Shown here in pieces: positions 1 to 7,999 of a stretch of 64,000 bases of DNA. Made by a program: the position numbers and the translations under genes. Within the stretch, counting starts at the first letter, position 1. Each line of letters starts with the position of its first letter. The notes under the pieces are model-generated. The model was not told the DNA's origin, made no database searches, and saw only the letters and a list, made by a program, of their open reading frames with translations. The stretch spans positions 620,001 through 684,000 of the forward strand of contig NZ_WEGJ01000001.1 in assembly GCF_009604385.1 (NCBI RefSeq), read 5' to 3'. The stretch is from Streptomyces smaragdinus. Lineage in GTDB: Bacteria > Actinomycetota > Actinomycetes > Streptomycetales > Streptomycetaceae.

Positions 1-16
1 CGGCGCAGGCGGAAGG

Positions 17-796
17 TCAGGGGCAGGAGTACGTGAACTCGGTGGCGGCGGCGGTCCGTCCGGGACTCGTGACCACCAACTCGGCCCGGGCCGCCACCGT
101 GCCCTCGCCCCGGAACTTCCACAGCAGATGGATCCGGGCCTCCTCCTGACCCCGGCCGAAGTGCTCCGTCAGCACCCCGGAGCCGGTACCGTCGCTGCGC
201 TCCCAGCGGTACGTGACACTGCCGCCGCGGCCGTTGGTGCGGACGGTGGCGACGATGTCGGCGGTGCCGTCGCAGGCCGGGCCCGCGGGGGCGGTGGTGA
301 CGGTGACGCCCTTGACGTCGAGGCCGGTGCCGAGCCACTGCCAGACGGCGTAGGCCAGGGAGCACAGGAGGACGAACCCGGCGAGCAGATACCCCCGCCA
401 GGCGGGCCGCCGGCGCGGGGGCGGCTCGGGGGTCAGGAGGCCGTGCCAGACGGCGGAGACGGTGCCGGTGTTCGGGGGGACACCGGGGCCGAAGTGCAGC
501 ACGTGGTCGCCGGTCGCGAAGCGTGCGGTGGGGGCGGTCGCCGGCGGGCGCCGCCGGACGGTGGTCGCCGGGTGGGCCGCCTCCGGGACGGGCTCGCGGA
601 CGGTGTCGGGCGGGGTGAGGCCCGTCGACGAGGAGTACGGCGGGGTCACCTCCAGCCAGGGCGTGGGCGCCGGGGGCCCGCCCCAGTCCAGGCGGGTGGC
701 GCTGTAGTCGGGCTCCTCCGGCGCCGGCGGTGCGGCGTCCTGCTTACGCAGGCGGCGGGTGGATTCCTCGGGTCTGCGGTCCTCGGGGTCGGTCAT
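17..796 (-). CDS. Single-pass membrane protein, companion of the adjacent kinase
   Basis: 259 aa of unknown function. Residues 1-130 are Pro/Arg-rich and hydrophilic, so probably cytoplasmic. One membrane helix lies at about 135-155, followed by a ~100-residue extracytoplasmic domain of Ig-like beta character with Cys175 and Cys258 near its two ends, which could pair. The ATG at 796 overlaps the stop of the kinase gene by ATGA, so the two are almost certainly co-translated; longer in-frame starts would run deep into the kinase. The ectodomain resembles in style the C-terminal domain of the kinase. Inference: a kinase substrate or co-sensor at the cell envelope. No enzymatic motif is seen. Confidence 0.75.
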   Translation of the reverse strand: MTDPEDRRPEESTRRLRKQDAAPPAPEEPDYSATRLDWGGPPAPTPWLEVTPPYSSSTGLTPPDTVREPVPEAAHPATTVRRRPPATAPTARFATGDHVLHFGPGVPPNTGTVSAVWHGLLTPEPPPRRRPAWRGYLLAGFVLLCSLAYAVWQWLGTGLDVKGVTVTTAPAGPACDGTADIVATVRTNGRGGSVTYRWERSDGTGSGVLTEHFGRGQEEARIHLLWKFRGEGTVAARAELVVTSPGRTAAATEFTYSCP

Positions 797-2460
797 CCGA
801 TGACACATCCCTGGGTCTGCGTCTTGGCTTCCTGGGGCTGGGAGGGGGCGGCGGGACTCGTCGTCACGGAGACGGTGACGACGCCGCCGCGGTTGCAGAA
901 GTCCTTCTCGCCGAAGGTGTAGCTGTAGGCGCTGGACGACGTGGTGCTCACCGACGCCGTCGTGGTGTACGTGTGCGGGGGCTCGCCCTGGGCGTTGGTG
1001 AACGTCCACTTGAGGTTCAGGGTCACGGGCCCCGGCCCGGTCATGCTCACCCGGACCTGCACCGTCGCCGTCTGCCCGCTCAGGCTGAGCCCGCCCAGCC
1101 CCATGGCCGTCACCACCGTGCCCTCCGGCGGATCCGTAGTCGGCGGCGCCGTCGTCCCGCCGGTCGTGCCACCCCCCGTCGTCCCGCCCCCGGTGGTGCC
1201 ACCGCCGGTCGTACCGCCCCCCGTCGTGTCACCGCCGTCCGTACCCCCGCCGGTCGTGCCGCCCGTCGCCGGCGCCGTGGCGGACGCCGACGGCGAACCG
1301 GACGCCGAAGGCGACGCGGAGTCCGACGGGGACGCGCTCGTGGCCGACGGCCCGGGCGAACCGCTCGCCGGCCCCCCGGAGTCCGGCACCGACGGCGACG
1401 CGTCGGTCGTGGCCACCGCCCGGGTGGGTTCCCCGCCCCCGCCCTCCGTCGCCACCGACGTCACGGCGAGCGCACCGAGCAGGACGACCGCCCCGACCCC
1501 GGCCATCAGCCCCCGCCGCCCGGCCAACGCCCCGCGCCCGCCCCCGGCGATGACGGTCCGGGCCAGCGACGTCACCCCGCCGGACGCGCCGGACGCGGAG
1601 GGGAAGAGCAGCGGCAGCAGGGCGGCCAGTGCGGCGAGCCGGCGCTGCCCGCGCTCCTCCCAGTCCGGCCCGTACGCCGCGCCGGCGACCAGGTCGAGCT
1701 CGGCGACGAACAGGTCGGCGCTGGCGGGCCGGTCGGCCGCGTCCTTCGCCATGCCGTGCCGGATGAGCTCCTGGACGGGCAGGTCGACGTTCTCCGCCGG
1801 GATGGGCGCGGTGATGTGCTTGACGGCGAGTTCGGCGAACGTGTCGCCGGTGTACGGCCGCTGTCCGGTGAGGCACTCGTAGAACGTGGCGGTCGCCGCG
1901 TACACGTCCGTGGCGGGCGAGGCGGGCGCGCCGTTCCACTGCTCGGGCGCCATGTACAGCGGCGTACCGGCGACGTCCGGCGTGGCGCCGCTGCGTACCG
2001 CGATGCCGAAGTCGACGAGCTTGGACGAGCCGTCCGCCGCGACCAGCACGTTCTCCGGTTTGTAGTCCCGGTGCACGATGCCGCTCGCGTGCGCGGCGGC
2101 CAGCCCCAGCAGCGAGCCCTTGAGGACGACGAGCGCGGCCTCCGGCCCGGTGGCGCCCTCCTGCTTGAGCAGGGCGCGCAGCGCGATGCCGTCGACGACC
2201 TCCATCACGATGGCGGCGCCGGACGCCGACTCGACGTAGTCGTAGAGCTTGACCACGTACGGCGTGTCGAGGGCGCCGAGGAGTCCGGCCTCGTCCCGGA
2301 ACTCCTGGAGGAAGTTCTGGTCGGCCCACAGCTCGTCGCTCAGATACTTGATCGCGACCGGTGTCCCGGTCGCCTCGTGCACCGCGAGGACCACCCGGCC
2401 GCTCGCGCCCGATCCCAGCTCCCGGGCCTCCCGGTATCCGGGAACCGTCCAGCCGTTCAT
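793..2460 (-). CDS. Membrane-anchored serine/threonine protein kinase
   Basis: 555 aa from the ATG at 2460, which is preceded by a GGGG-rich ribosome site; in-frame starts at 2487 and 2529 are possible but less likely. A Hanks-type kinase domain spans about 5-265: glycine loop GSGASGRV, Lys38 in VAIK, catalytic HRDYKPEN at 130-137, DFG at 150-152 and APE at 171-173. A transmembrane helix lies at about 318-337, then a low-complexity Ser/Pro/Ala tract and repeated GGGTT units, then a ~95-residue extracytoplasmic beta-rich domain ending CVIG. It has no PASTA repeats, so it is not a PknB-type muropeptide sensor. Likely senses an extracytoplasmic cue through the C-terminal domain. A TATAAG at 2562-2567 could be a -10 but has no clear -35. 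Confidence 0.88.
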   Translation of the reverse strand: MNGWTVPGYREARELGSGASGRVVLAVHEATGTPVAIKYLSDELWADQNFLQEFRDEAGLLGALDTPYVVKLYDYVESASGAAIVMEVVDGIALRALLKQEGATGPEAALVVLKGSLLGLAAAHASGIVHRDYKPENVLVAADGSSKLVDFGIAVRSGATPDVAGTPLYMAPEQWNGAPASPATDVYAATATFYECLTGQRPYTGDTFAELAVKHITAPIPAENVDLPVQELIRHGMAKDAADRPASADLFVAELDLVAGAAYGPDWEERGQRRLAALAALLPLLFPSASGASGGVTSLARTVIAGGGRGALAGRRGLMAGVGAVVLLGALAVTSVATEGGGGEPTRAVATTDASPSVPDSGGPASGSPGPSATSASPSDSASPSASGSPSASATAPATGGTTGGGTDGGDTTGGGTTGGGTTGGGTTGGGTTGGTTAPPTTDPPEGTVVTAMGLGGLSLSGQTATVQVRVSMTGPGPVTLNLKWTFTNAQGEPPHTYTTTASVSTTSSSAYSYTFGEKDFCNRGGVVTVSVTTSPAAPSQPQEAKTQTQGCVIG

Positions 2461-2636
2461 CGCCCCACCCCCCGGTACGGGCTCCATCCGCAGCGCGGAT
2501 GCCTGTCGTTTCAACGATGGGACAGACACGGCCGTGCGCCGGCCGGTTCCACCCGGGACGACTTATATCGGAACTTCCGCCGGAGGGCGATGAGTCCGCA
2601 CATAACGGCTGCATTTTCCGGGGGACAACCCCCGGC

Positions 2637-2666
2637 CCCCCGGCCGACAGTCAGGTCGGCCGGGGG
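2637..2666. terminator. Strong GC-rich hairpin between dps and the kinase
   Basis: A perfect 12-bp stem (2637-2648 with 2655-2666) encloses the 6-nt loop AGTCAG. There is no U tract on either strand, as is usual for terminators in this GC range. It lies 75 bp beyond the dps stop and upstream of the kinase. Confidence 0.55.
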
Positions 2667-2678
2667 CGCCCGGGTGAG

Positions 2679-2704
2679 TAACACGTTTCCCTAACACGTT
2701 TCCC
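2679..2704. repeat. Two tandem copies of a 13-bp AT-richer unit
   Basis: TAACACGTTTCCC occurs twice back to back (2679-2691 and 2692-2704) in the 281-bp stretch between the kinase and dps. It is locally much less GC-rich than its surroundings and lies between two hairpins. Function unknown; it could be a protein-binding direct repeat or a chance duplication. Confidence 0.6.
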
Positions 2705-2734
2705 CGACGCCGGACGAGGCCGAGCCCGTCGGGG
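2702..2734 (-). terminator. Hairpin terminator of dps
   Basis: CCCCGACG at 2702-2709 pairs with CGTCGGGG at 2727-2734, and further pairing is possible in the loop. It begins 7 bp beyond the dps stop codon, the expected place for an intrinsic terminator. Confidence 0.6.
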
Positions 2735-2741
2735 CGAGGTG

Positions 2742-3215
2742 TCAGCTACGGCCGCCGATCTTGTGCGACCGGAAGAACCACGCCTGCTTCTCCAGATCCG
2801 CCGTGATGCCGATGAAGAGGTCCTGCGTCACCGGGTCCGCCGTCTCGGTGTCCGCGACCCGCTCGCGCATCCGGGCCACGGCCTTGTCGAGCAGGTCCGT
2901 CACGTCGTCGATGACCTTCTGGTCGGACAGCTCGCCCGGGCCGACGTCGGGCAGGACCCGCTGCTCCGCGAGCGTCGTCGCCCGGCCGTCGGGGCTGGCG
3001 CCGAGGGCCGCGGCCCGCTCGGCCACGGTGTCGGCGTGCTCGCGGACGACACCGACCACTTCGTCGAGCTGAAGGTGCAGCTCCCGGAAGAGCGGTCCGC
3101 TCACGTTCCAGTGCGCCTGCTTGGCTTCCAGGGACAGGTCCAGCAGATCCACCAGGGCAGACTGCAGCGTCTCGTGCACGGTCTTCTGGGCCTGCCGGTC
3201 GAGCGTGGTGCTCAT
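2742..3215 (-). CDS. dps: Dps family ferritin-like DNA-binding/iron storage protein
   Basis: 157 aa, a usual Dps length. Residues about 28-55 carry the Dps signature (KQAHWNVSGPLFRELH followed by LDE) that supplies ferroxidase ligands across the dimer interface. Dps dodecamers oxidise Fe(II) with peroxide, store ferric mineral and protect the nucleoid. The ATG at 3215 lies six bases after AGGAG; a GTG at 3218 is only three bases from it, so the ATG is preferred. The gene is monocistronic, with a Fur-like operator upstream and a hairpin behind it, which fits induction by peroxide or by iron status. Confidence 0.93.
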   Translation of the reverse strand: MSTTLDRQAQKTVHETLQSALVDLLDLSLEAKQAHWNVSGPLFRELHLQLDEVVGVVREHADTVAERAAALGASPDGRATTLAEQRVLPDVGPGELSDQKVIDDVTDLLDKAVARMRERVADTETADPVTQDLFIGITADLEKQAWFFRSHKIGGRS

Positions 3216-3263
3216 CACGAACTCCTTGCTTCAGCGATCTCTGATCTTCGCCTTGATGGATTC

Positions 3264-3287
3264 CATCCTAGCTTAGACATTGTCTAA
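3264..3287 (-). promoter_or_regulatory. dps promoter -10 with Fur/PerR-type 7-1-7 operator
   Basis: TTAGACA-T-TGTCTAA at 3273-3287 is a perfect 15-bp inverted repeat with the 7-1-7 geometry of Fur-family (Fur, PerR, CatR) boxes. It sits immediately upstream of TAGGAT (3264-3269, read on the minus strand), a good -10 hexamer, so a bound repressor would cover the spacer. The leader to the dps ATG would be about 40 nt. No Fur-family gene is in the window, so the regulator is inferred. Confidence 0.6.
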
Positions 3288-3307
3288 AATCATCCCGGGG
3301 TCACGCC

Positions 3308-4672
3308 TCAGCCGGCCAGGTCGGCGAGCGCGTCGAGCATCCCCCGGTGGAAGGTGGGGTACGCGTAAATCATGTGCCGCAGCCGCTCCACCGGCACCTC
3401 GGCCTGCACGGCGACCGTCAGCCCGTACAGCACCTCGCCGCCCATCGGCCCCACCGACGTGCCCCCGACCAGGACCCCCCGGTCGGCGTCCTCGACCAGC
3501 TTGATGAACCCCTCGTTGCCCGCCTTGTGGATCCACCCCCGGGTGGACGCGGGCACCTGCCCCGTCCCGGTCCGCACCGTCAGCCCCGCCTCCCGGGCCG
3601 CCCGCTCGGTGAGCCCCACCGCGCCGACCTCCGGGTCGGTGAAGGTCACCCGCGGCACCGCGCGGTAGTCGGCCTCCGGTCCGGGCTCGCCGAGGACCGC
3701 CCGCGCCACGATGTCCGCCTGGTACATCGCCATATGGGTGAACGCCCCGCGCCCGGTCACATCGCCGACCGCCCAGAGCCCCGGCCGGACCAGCAGCTGC
3801 CCGTCGGTGTCCAGGGAGCGCGCCTTCGGGTCCAGGCCCACGGTCTCCAGCCCCAGGCCGGCGAGGTCGTTGTGCCGGCCGGTGGCGACCAGCAGCCGCT
3901 CGGCGGTCAGCGCCCGGTCGTCGCCCTCGACGGTCACCGTGAAGCCGTCCGCCCCGTGGGCGACGGCGGCGGCGCGCGCACCGGTACGGACGTCCACGCC
4001 CTCCTTGCGCAGGGTCGCGGCGATCAGCTCCCCGGCCTCCGGCTCGTCCAGCGGGAGCAGCCGCTCCTGCGCCTCGACGACGGTCACCCGGGTGCCGAAG
4101 CGGGCGAAGGCCTGGGCGAGCTCGACGCCGACGGCGCCGCCGCCCATCACGATCAGCGACGCCGGGGCCTGCTTGGCGGAGACGGCCTGCCGGTTCGTCC
4201 AGTACGGGGTGTCCGCCAGCCCCGGCACCGGCGGCACGGACGGCTTCGAACCGGCGGCGATCACCACCCCCCGCCGCAGCCGGAACGTCTCCCCGCCGGC
4301 CTCGACGAGGCCCTCCCCGGCGAGCCGGCCGCGGGCCCGGACCAGGGTGCCGCCCTTGCCGGTGAAGCGGTCGGCGGCGACCTGGTCGTTCCAGTCGTCG
4401 GTGGCCTCGTCGCGGATCCGGGCGGCCGCGACGGTGAAGTCGGGCATGACGTCGGCGCCCCCGGCCATCCCGGGGATCCGGTAGGCCTCGGCGAGCAGAT
4501 TCCCGGCCCGGATCAGCATCTTGCTGGGGATGCACGCCCAGTACGGGCACTCCCCGCCGACGAGTTCGGCCTCGATGCCGACCACGTCCAGCCCCGCCTC
4601 CGCCAGCCGGCCCGCGACGGCCTCACCTCCGGGCCCCAGCCCGATGACCGCCACGTCCGCTTCCCGCACCAT
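3308..4672 (-). CDS. FAD-dependent pyridine nucleotide-disulfide oxidoreductase
   Basis: 454 aa. N-terminal FAD Rossmann motif GLGPGGEAVAG, redox-active disulfide GGECPYWACIPSK (CX4C) near residue 42, NAD(P)H motif GGGAVGVELA in the middle, and the second FAD motif WAVGDVTGRG. It resembles dihydrolipoamide dehydrogenase and mercuric reductase. The C-terminal segment reads YAYPTFHRG where the classical enzymes have an HPT motif with the catalytic His-Glu pair, so the proton-relay His is absent or replaced and the true substrate may not be a dithiol. The ATG at 4672 follows an ideal GAGGAGG. It is divergent from the endopeptidase gene across 237 bp. Confidence 0.88.
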   Translation of the reverse strand: MVREADVAVIGLGPGGEAVAGRLAEAGLDVVGIEAELVGGECPYWACIPSKMLIRAGNLLAEAYRIPGMAGGADVMPDFTVAAARIRDEATDDWNDQVAADRFTGKGGTLVRARGRLAGEGLVEAGGETFRLRRGVVIAAGSKPSVPPVPGLADTPYWTNRQAVSAKQAPASLIVMGGGAVGVELAQAFARFGTRVTVVEAQERLLPLDEPEAGELIAATLRKEGVDVRTGARAAAVAHGADGFTVTVEGDDRALTAERLLVATGRHNDLAGLGLETVGLDPKARSLDTDGQLLVRPGLWAVGDVTGRGAFTHMAMYQADIVARAVLGEPGPEADYRAVPRVTFTDPEVGAVGLTERAAREAGLTVRTGTGQVPASTRGWIHKAGNEGFIKLVEDADRGVLVGGTSVGPMGGEVLYGLTVAVQAEVPVERLRHMIYAYPTFHRGMLDALADLAG

Positions 4673-4842
4673 GCGTCCTCCTCGTTCGCCGATGTGCCCA
4701 CCGTAGGCACGGCGGGCGGAAATCGGCCGGACGACGTACGCGTCGGTGCGCGCAGGGTCACCGATCCGTGCGCCGGGAGTACGACCGCCGCACCATCGGC
4801 ACAGGTCGCACATGCCCGGCCACAGCACGACACGACGCCCTC

Positions 4843-4871
4843 TTGTGGGATGTCATGGACGCACCTATCTT
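4843..4871 (+). promoter_or_regulatory. Candidate promoter of the M23 endopeptidase gene
   Basis: TTGTGG (4843-4848), a 17-bp spacer and TATCTT (4866-4871) match a vegetative-type promoter. Transcription would start near 4878, giving a ~32-nt leader that holds GGAGAGGA. I looked for a ydaO-type riboswitch here, common before Streptomyces wall hydrolases; the leader is too short to contain one. Confidence 0.45.
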
Positions 4872-4909
4872 GCAGTCCGATACCGCCCACGCGCGGGAGA
4901 GGACTTCCC

Positions 4910-5902
4910 ATGCCCGATTTAAGTGAGCGCGGCCGCCACCGCCGGCCCCGCCCCGCCTCCGTGTCCCGCACCACGCTCACGGTGACGGCCGGCAGCGCCG
5001 GACTCGCCCTGCCGCTGCTCACCGCCTCGGGCGCCACCGCCGCGCCGGTCCCGGCACCGGCCGAGGGCCACCACGGGGCACCCGCGCCCCGTACCGACGC
5101 CGGGACCCAGACCGTACGGGCGGCCGTGATCACGCTCCCCGCGAAGTCCAAGCCGGACAAGCGGGTCACGCACTACACCGTGCGCGCCGGCGACACGCTC
5201 TCGGCGATAGCCGACGCCCATGAGGTACGGGGCGGCTGGCCGGCGCTGTACGAGCGCAACCGGCAGGTGATCGGCGCCGACCCCGACCTGATCATCCCCG
5301 GCCAGCGGCTGAAGCTGCACGGACAGCGGGCGGCGGCCCCGCCCGCAAAGGAGAGCGGGAAACCGAAGTCCGCGGCGAAGCCCAGGACCAAGGACTCGGG
5401 CAAGAAGGACTCCGGCAAGAAGAGCTCCGGCTCCCACACCGACTCGGGCAAGAAGGCCTCCCACACCGACTCCGGCAAGAAGACCCGGACCACCACCGGC
5501 TGGACCACCCCGCTGTCCGGCGCCCACACCGGCACCGGCTACGGCGTGAGCGGCAGCTCCTGGGCCAGCGGCCACCACACGGGGGTCGACTTCCCCGTCG
5601 GCGTGGGGACCGGGGTGCGGGCCGTGTCCGGCGGGACGGTCGTGTCGGCGGGCTGGGGCGGCTCGTACGGCTACCAGGTGGTGATCCGCCACGGCGACGG
5701 CCACTACTCCCAGTACGCCCACCTCTCGGCGCTCACCGTACGAGGCGGCCAGCACGTCAACGCGGGCCAGCGCATAGGCCGCTCCGGCTCCACGGGCAAC
5801 ACGACCGGACCCCACCTGCACTTCGAGATACGCACCGGACCGGACTACGGCTCCGACATCGACCCCCTGCGCTACCTCCGCTCGAAGGGCGTCAGGGTCT
5901 GA
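4910..5902 (+). CDS. Secreted LysM + M23 (LytM) metallo-endopeptidase
   Basis: 330 aa. Starts at the ATG at 4910 after GGAGAGGA. Residues 1-47 form a secretion signal: Arg-rich n-region, hydrophobic stretch and an ATAAP cleavage region. A LysM domain (HYTVRAGDTLSAIADAHEV...) at about 83-135 should bind peptidoglycan. Then comes a Lys/Ser-rich linker with repeated DSGKK units, and a C-terminal M23 domain whose zinc ligands lie in HHTGVDFPV and HLHFEI. Predicted to cleave peptidoglycan cross-bridges or stem peptides outside the membrane during growth. It converges on the small Cys-rich ORF at 5910, separated by 7 bp. Confidence 0.92.
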   Translation: MPDLSERGRHRRPRPASVSRTTLTVTAGSAGLALPLLTASGATAAPVPAPAEGHHGAPAPRTDAGTQTVRAAVITLPAKSKPDKRVTHYTVRAGDTLSAIADAHEVRGGWPALYERNRQVIGADPDLIIPGQRLKLHGQRAAAPPAKESGKPKSAAKPRTKDSGKKDSGKKSSGSHTDSGKKASHTDSGKKTRTTTGWTTPLSGAHTGTGYGVSGSSWASGHHTGVDFPVGVGTGVRAVSGGTVVSAGWGGSYGYQVVIRHGDGHYSQYAHLSALTVRGGQHVNAGQRIGRSGSTGNTTGPHLHFEIRTGPDYGSDIDPLRYLRSKGVRV

Positions 5903-5909
5903 GGAACCG

Positions 5910-6014
5910 TCACGGCGGGCAGATGCAGCGGACCCGGCCGCAGCGCGGGCAGACGGGGACGCGGCGCAGGCGGGCGAGGACGCTGTGAGCTGCTTCGAGG
6001 TGGATCTGTCGCAT
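5910..6014 (-). CDS. Possible 34-aa Cys-rich small protein
   Basis: This ORF is below the usual annotation size: 34 codons from the ATG at 6014 to the TGA at 5910-5912, beginning MRQIHLEAAHSVLARLRR. The C-terminus contains CPRCGRVRCICPP, with CxxC and CxC motifs suited to one Zn(II) or Fe-S site. GGAG lies eight bases upstream of the ATG, a well-placed ribosome site. It fills the otherwise empty gap between the endopeptidase and methyltransferase genes, and its 3' end abuts the endopeptidase stop. No function is known to me. The alternative is a chance ORF in GC-rich DNA, though four Cys in 13 residues plus a good ribosome site argue against that. Confidence 0.5.
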   Translation of the reverse strand: MRQIHLEAAHSVLARLRRVPVCPRCGRVRCICPP

Positions 6015-6088
6015 ACCGTGTACTCCGCTCGTTCTGTGAGAGCCTCGGGCTCCTTACATCTATGACGCGCTGAGGAGCGATTTGGTTT

Positions 6089-6712
6089 ATGGACAGCCGC
6101 GACTGGGATGACCGCTACGCCGCCGCCGACCTCGTCTGGGGCGGTACGCCCAACCGCTGGGTGGCTCAGGAGACCGGTGAACTGCCCCTCGGCCGGGCCC
6201 TCGACGTGGCCGCCGGGGAGGGCCGCAACTCCATCTGGCTGGCGGACCGCGGCTGGCGGGTGACCGCCGTGGACTTCTCCGCCGTGGCCCTGGACCGGGG
6301 CCGGAAGCTGGCCGCCGCGCAGGCGCCGCAGGCCGCCGGGCGGATCACCTGGGTGTGCGAGGACGTGCTGGCGTACACGCCGGAGAAGGAGGCGTACGAC
6401 CTGGTCGTGCTCTGCTATCTGCAGCTGCCGGCCGCGGAGCGTGCCACGGTGCTGCGGGCGGCGGCGGCCGGGCTGGCGCCCGGGGGCAGTCTGCTGGTCG
6501 TCGGGCACGACACGACCAACCTCACCGAGGGCACGGGCGGGCCGCAGGACGCCCGGGTGCTGTTCACCCCGGCGGACGTACTGGACGACCTGGCGCAGGC
6601 GCGGCTGGATACCGTACGGGCCGATCAGGTCCGGCGTCCGGTGGAGCGGGCGGACGGCACGACCGCCGACGCGATCGACGCCCTCGTACTGCTGCGGCGG
6701 CCTCCCGTCTGA
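6089..6712 (+). CDS. Class I SAM-dependent methyltransferase
   Basis: 207 aa. Motif I is ALDVAAGEGRNSIWLA near residue 40, with an acidic motif-II position in VTAVDFS and the post-motif PGGSLLVVGHD near 140. Size and layout resemble the TehB/thiopurine-type small methyltransferases that act on tellurite, thiols or small metabolites; the substrate cannot be read from sequence. The ATG at 6089 is preceded by TGAGGAG at somewhat long spacing (11 nt). It converges on the YjbR-like gene with one base between their stops. Confidence 0.87.
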   Translation: MDSRDWDDRYAAADLVWGGTPNRWVAQETGELPLGRALDVAAGEGRNSIWLADRGWRVTAVDFSAVALDRGRKLAAAQAPQAAGRITWVCEDVLAYTPEKEAYDLVVLCYLQLPAAERATVLRAAAAGLAPGGSLLVVGHDTTNLTEGTGGPQDARVLFTPADVLDDLAQARLDTVRADQVRRPVERADGTTADAIDALVLLRRPPV

Positions 6713-6713
6713 G

Positions 6714-7070
6714 TCAGCCCTTCAGCGGGTCCGGGTGCTCCGCCGCCAGGCGCGGCGGGGCGGCCTGGCGCCAGGAGTCGACGACGATGGCCCGCAGCTC
6801 GTCGAGGTCGTCCAGGGCGGCGATGCGCACCCGGATCCAGGCGAAGGACGCCTCGTGCGACGCGATCCAGAACTTCTCCGGCTCCGCCAGCACCAGTTCG
6901 TCGCGCTCGAGCATGGGGCAGCGGACGGCGAAGGACGTCTCGTCGTCGGGGATCGTGAGGAACATCTTGCCCGCGACGCGGAACGTGGGCATCTGCCACG
7001 CGGTCTTCTCGGTGGTCTCGGGAAGGGACAGCGCGATCTTGCGGACGTCGTCCGATGTGCGGGCGGTCAT
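6714..7070 (-). CDS. MmcQ/YjbR family protein
   Basis: 118 aa, the normal size for this family: short alpha/beta proteins with a CyaY-like, double-wing DNA-binding-like fold and no established biochemical role. Family-like segments are KIALSLPETTEKTAW, GKMFLTIPDDE and FWIASHEASFAWIRVRI. ATG at 7070. It lies 34 bp downstream of the GNAT gene on the same strand and may be read through from it. Confidence 0.85.
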   Translation of the reverse strand: MTARTSDDVRKIALSLPETTEKTAWQMPTFRVAGKMFLTIPDDETSFAVRCPMLERDELVLAEPEKFWIASHEASFAWIRVRIAALDDLDELRAIVVDSWRQAAPPRLAAEHPDPLKG

Positions 7071-7104
7071 TCCATGACCGTAGCGCGCGGGTGTGACATC
7101 GGGC

Positions 7105-7947
7105 TCAGAGGCTGACGTTCAGCATGTCCTCCAGGGGGCGGTAGCCCAGGCGCTGGTACAGGGCGTTGCTGGTGGGGTTGGCGAGGTCCGTGAAGAGCAG
7201 GAGTTCCTTCACCCCCGCGTCCAGCGCCGCCCGGCTGGCGCTCGCGGTGGCCTGGGCGGCGTAGCCCCGGCCGCGGGACTCCGGCGGGGTGTAGACGGGG
7301 CCGATCCGGGCCATGCCGTCGACCTGCGGATAGCGGGCGGCGAGGGACACGGGGCGGCCGTCGTCCTCCCACAGGACGGCGAGCCCGTCGGCGGTCATCC
7401 GGTCGATGAGGCGGTCGGGGTTGCCCAGGATGGTGCCGGTCTCCGCCACGAACGCCGGGAGCCACGCCTTGAGCAGCGCCCGGTCGCCCTCGTGGACGAA
7501 GCGCGCGGCGCCGGGGGCGGGGCGCTCCGGCGGGACGAGGCCGTCCAGGCGGTACAGCCGGCTGCGCAGACCGTCTCCGGCCGGTGCGATGCCCGTGAGG
7601 CGCGTCCACTCGGCGGCGAAGGCGCGGGCGGCCTGGACCGGCCCGTTCACGCCGGGGGTGGACAGCTCCTCCCCGGCGTGGACGCGGGCCAGCTCCGCGG
7701 CGGCCGTCTCGGGCATGGTGGACAGCAGCGGCGGGAAGGGCGGGGTGCACAGGTAGGCGCCGCGGACCGTGCCGTCGGGCGCCGTCCACCAGCCGAACCG
7801 CGGCGGGTCGTCACCGAAGCGGTCGGCGTCCCGGCGCAGCCCCTCGACCACCGTCAGCAGCACGGTGTGGCGTACCACGTCGCCGCGCAGGAACGCGCCG
7901 GCGGCGGCTTCGTAGTCGGGCAGCAGGTCCGTCGTCGTCCAGGTCAT
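7105..7947 (-). CDS. GNAT family N-acetyltransferase
   Basis: 280 aa from the ATG at 7947; the longer open frame would enter a terminator-like hairpin. The C-terminal half is a GNAT fold, with the acetyl-CoA pyrophosphate loop in PPESRGRGYAAQATASASRAAL (family Q/RxxGxG/A) and the late motif NPTSNALYQRLGYRP. The N-terminal half is a degenerate, family-specific domain, as in many ~280-aa Streptomyces GNATs. Acceptor unknown. Separated from the upstream binding-protein gene by a hairpin, so probably its own unit. Confidence 0.88.
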   Translation of the reverse strand: MTWTTTDLLPDYEAAAGAFLRGDVVRHTVLLTVVEGLRRDADRFGDDPPRFGWWTAPDGTVRGAYLCTPPFPPLLSTMPETAAAELARVHAGEELSTPGVNGPVQAARAFAAEWTRLTGIAPAGDGLRSRLYRLDGLVPPERPAPGAARFVHEGDRALLKAWLPAFVAETGTILGNPDRLIDRMTADGLAVLWEDDGRPVSLAARYPQVDGMARIGPVYTPPESRGRGYAAQATASASRAALDAGVKELLLFTDLANPTSNALYQRLGYRPLEDMLNVSL

Positions 7948-7999
7948 GCCCCGCACTCTGCCGGAAAACGATTGCACCGCGCACACGAATACCGGGCAC

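Noticed and set aside
1150..1260. CRISPR-like or mobile repeat
   Set aside because: These are short degenerate codon repeats encoding the GGGTT stalk of the kinase, without spacers.
730..2694. 654-codon plus-strand ORF opposite the kinase
   Set aside because: Arg/Gly-rich translation without domain features; a shadow of third-position GC bias in the real kinase gene.
4673..4909. Possible ydaO-type riboswitch before the LysM-M23 gene
   Set aside because: The predicted leader is only ~32 nt and no conserved riboswitch core is seen.
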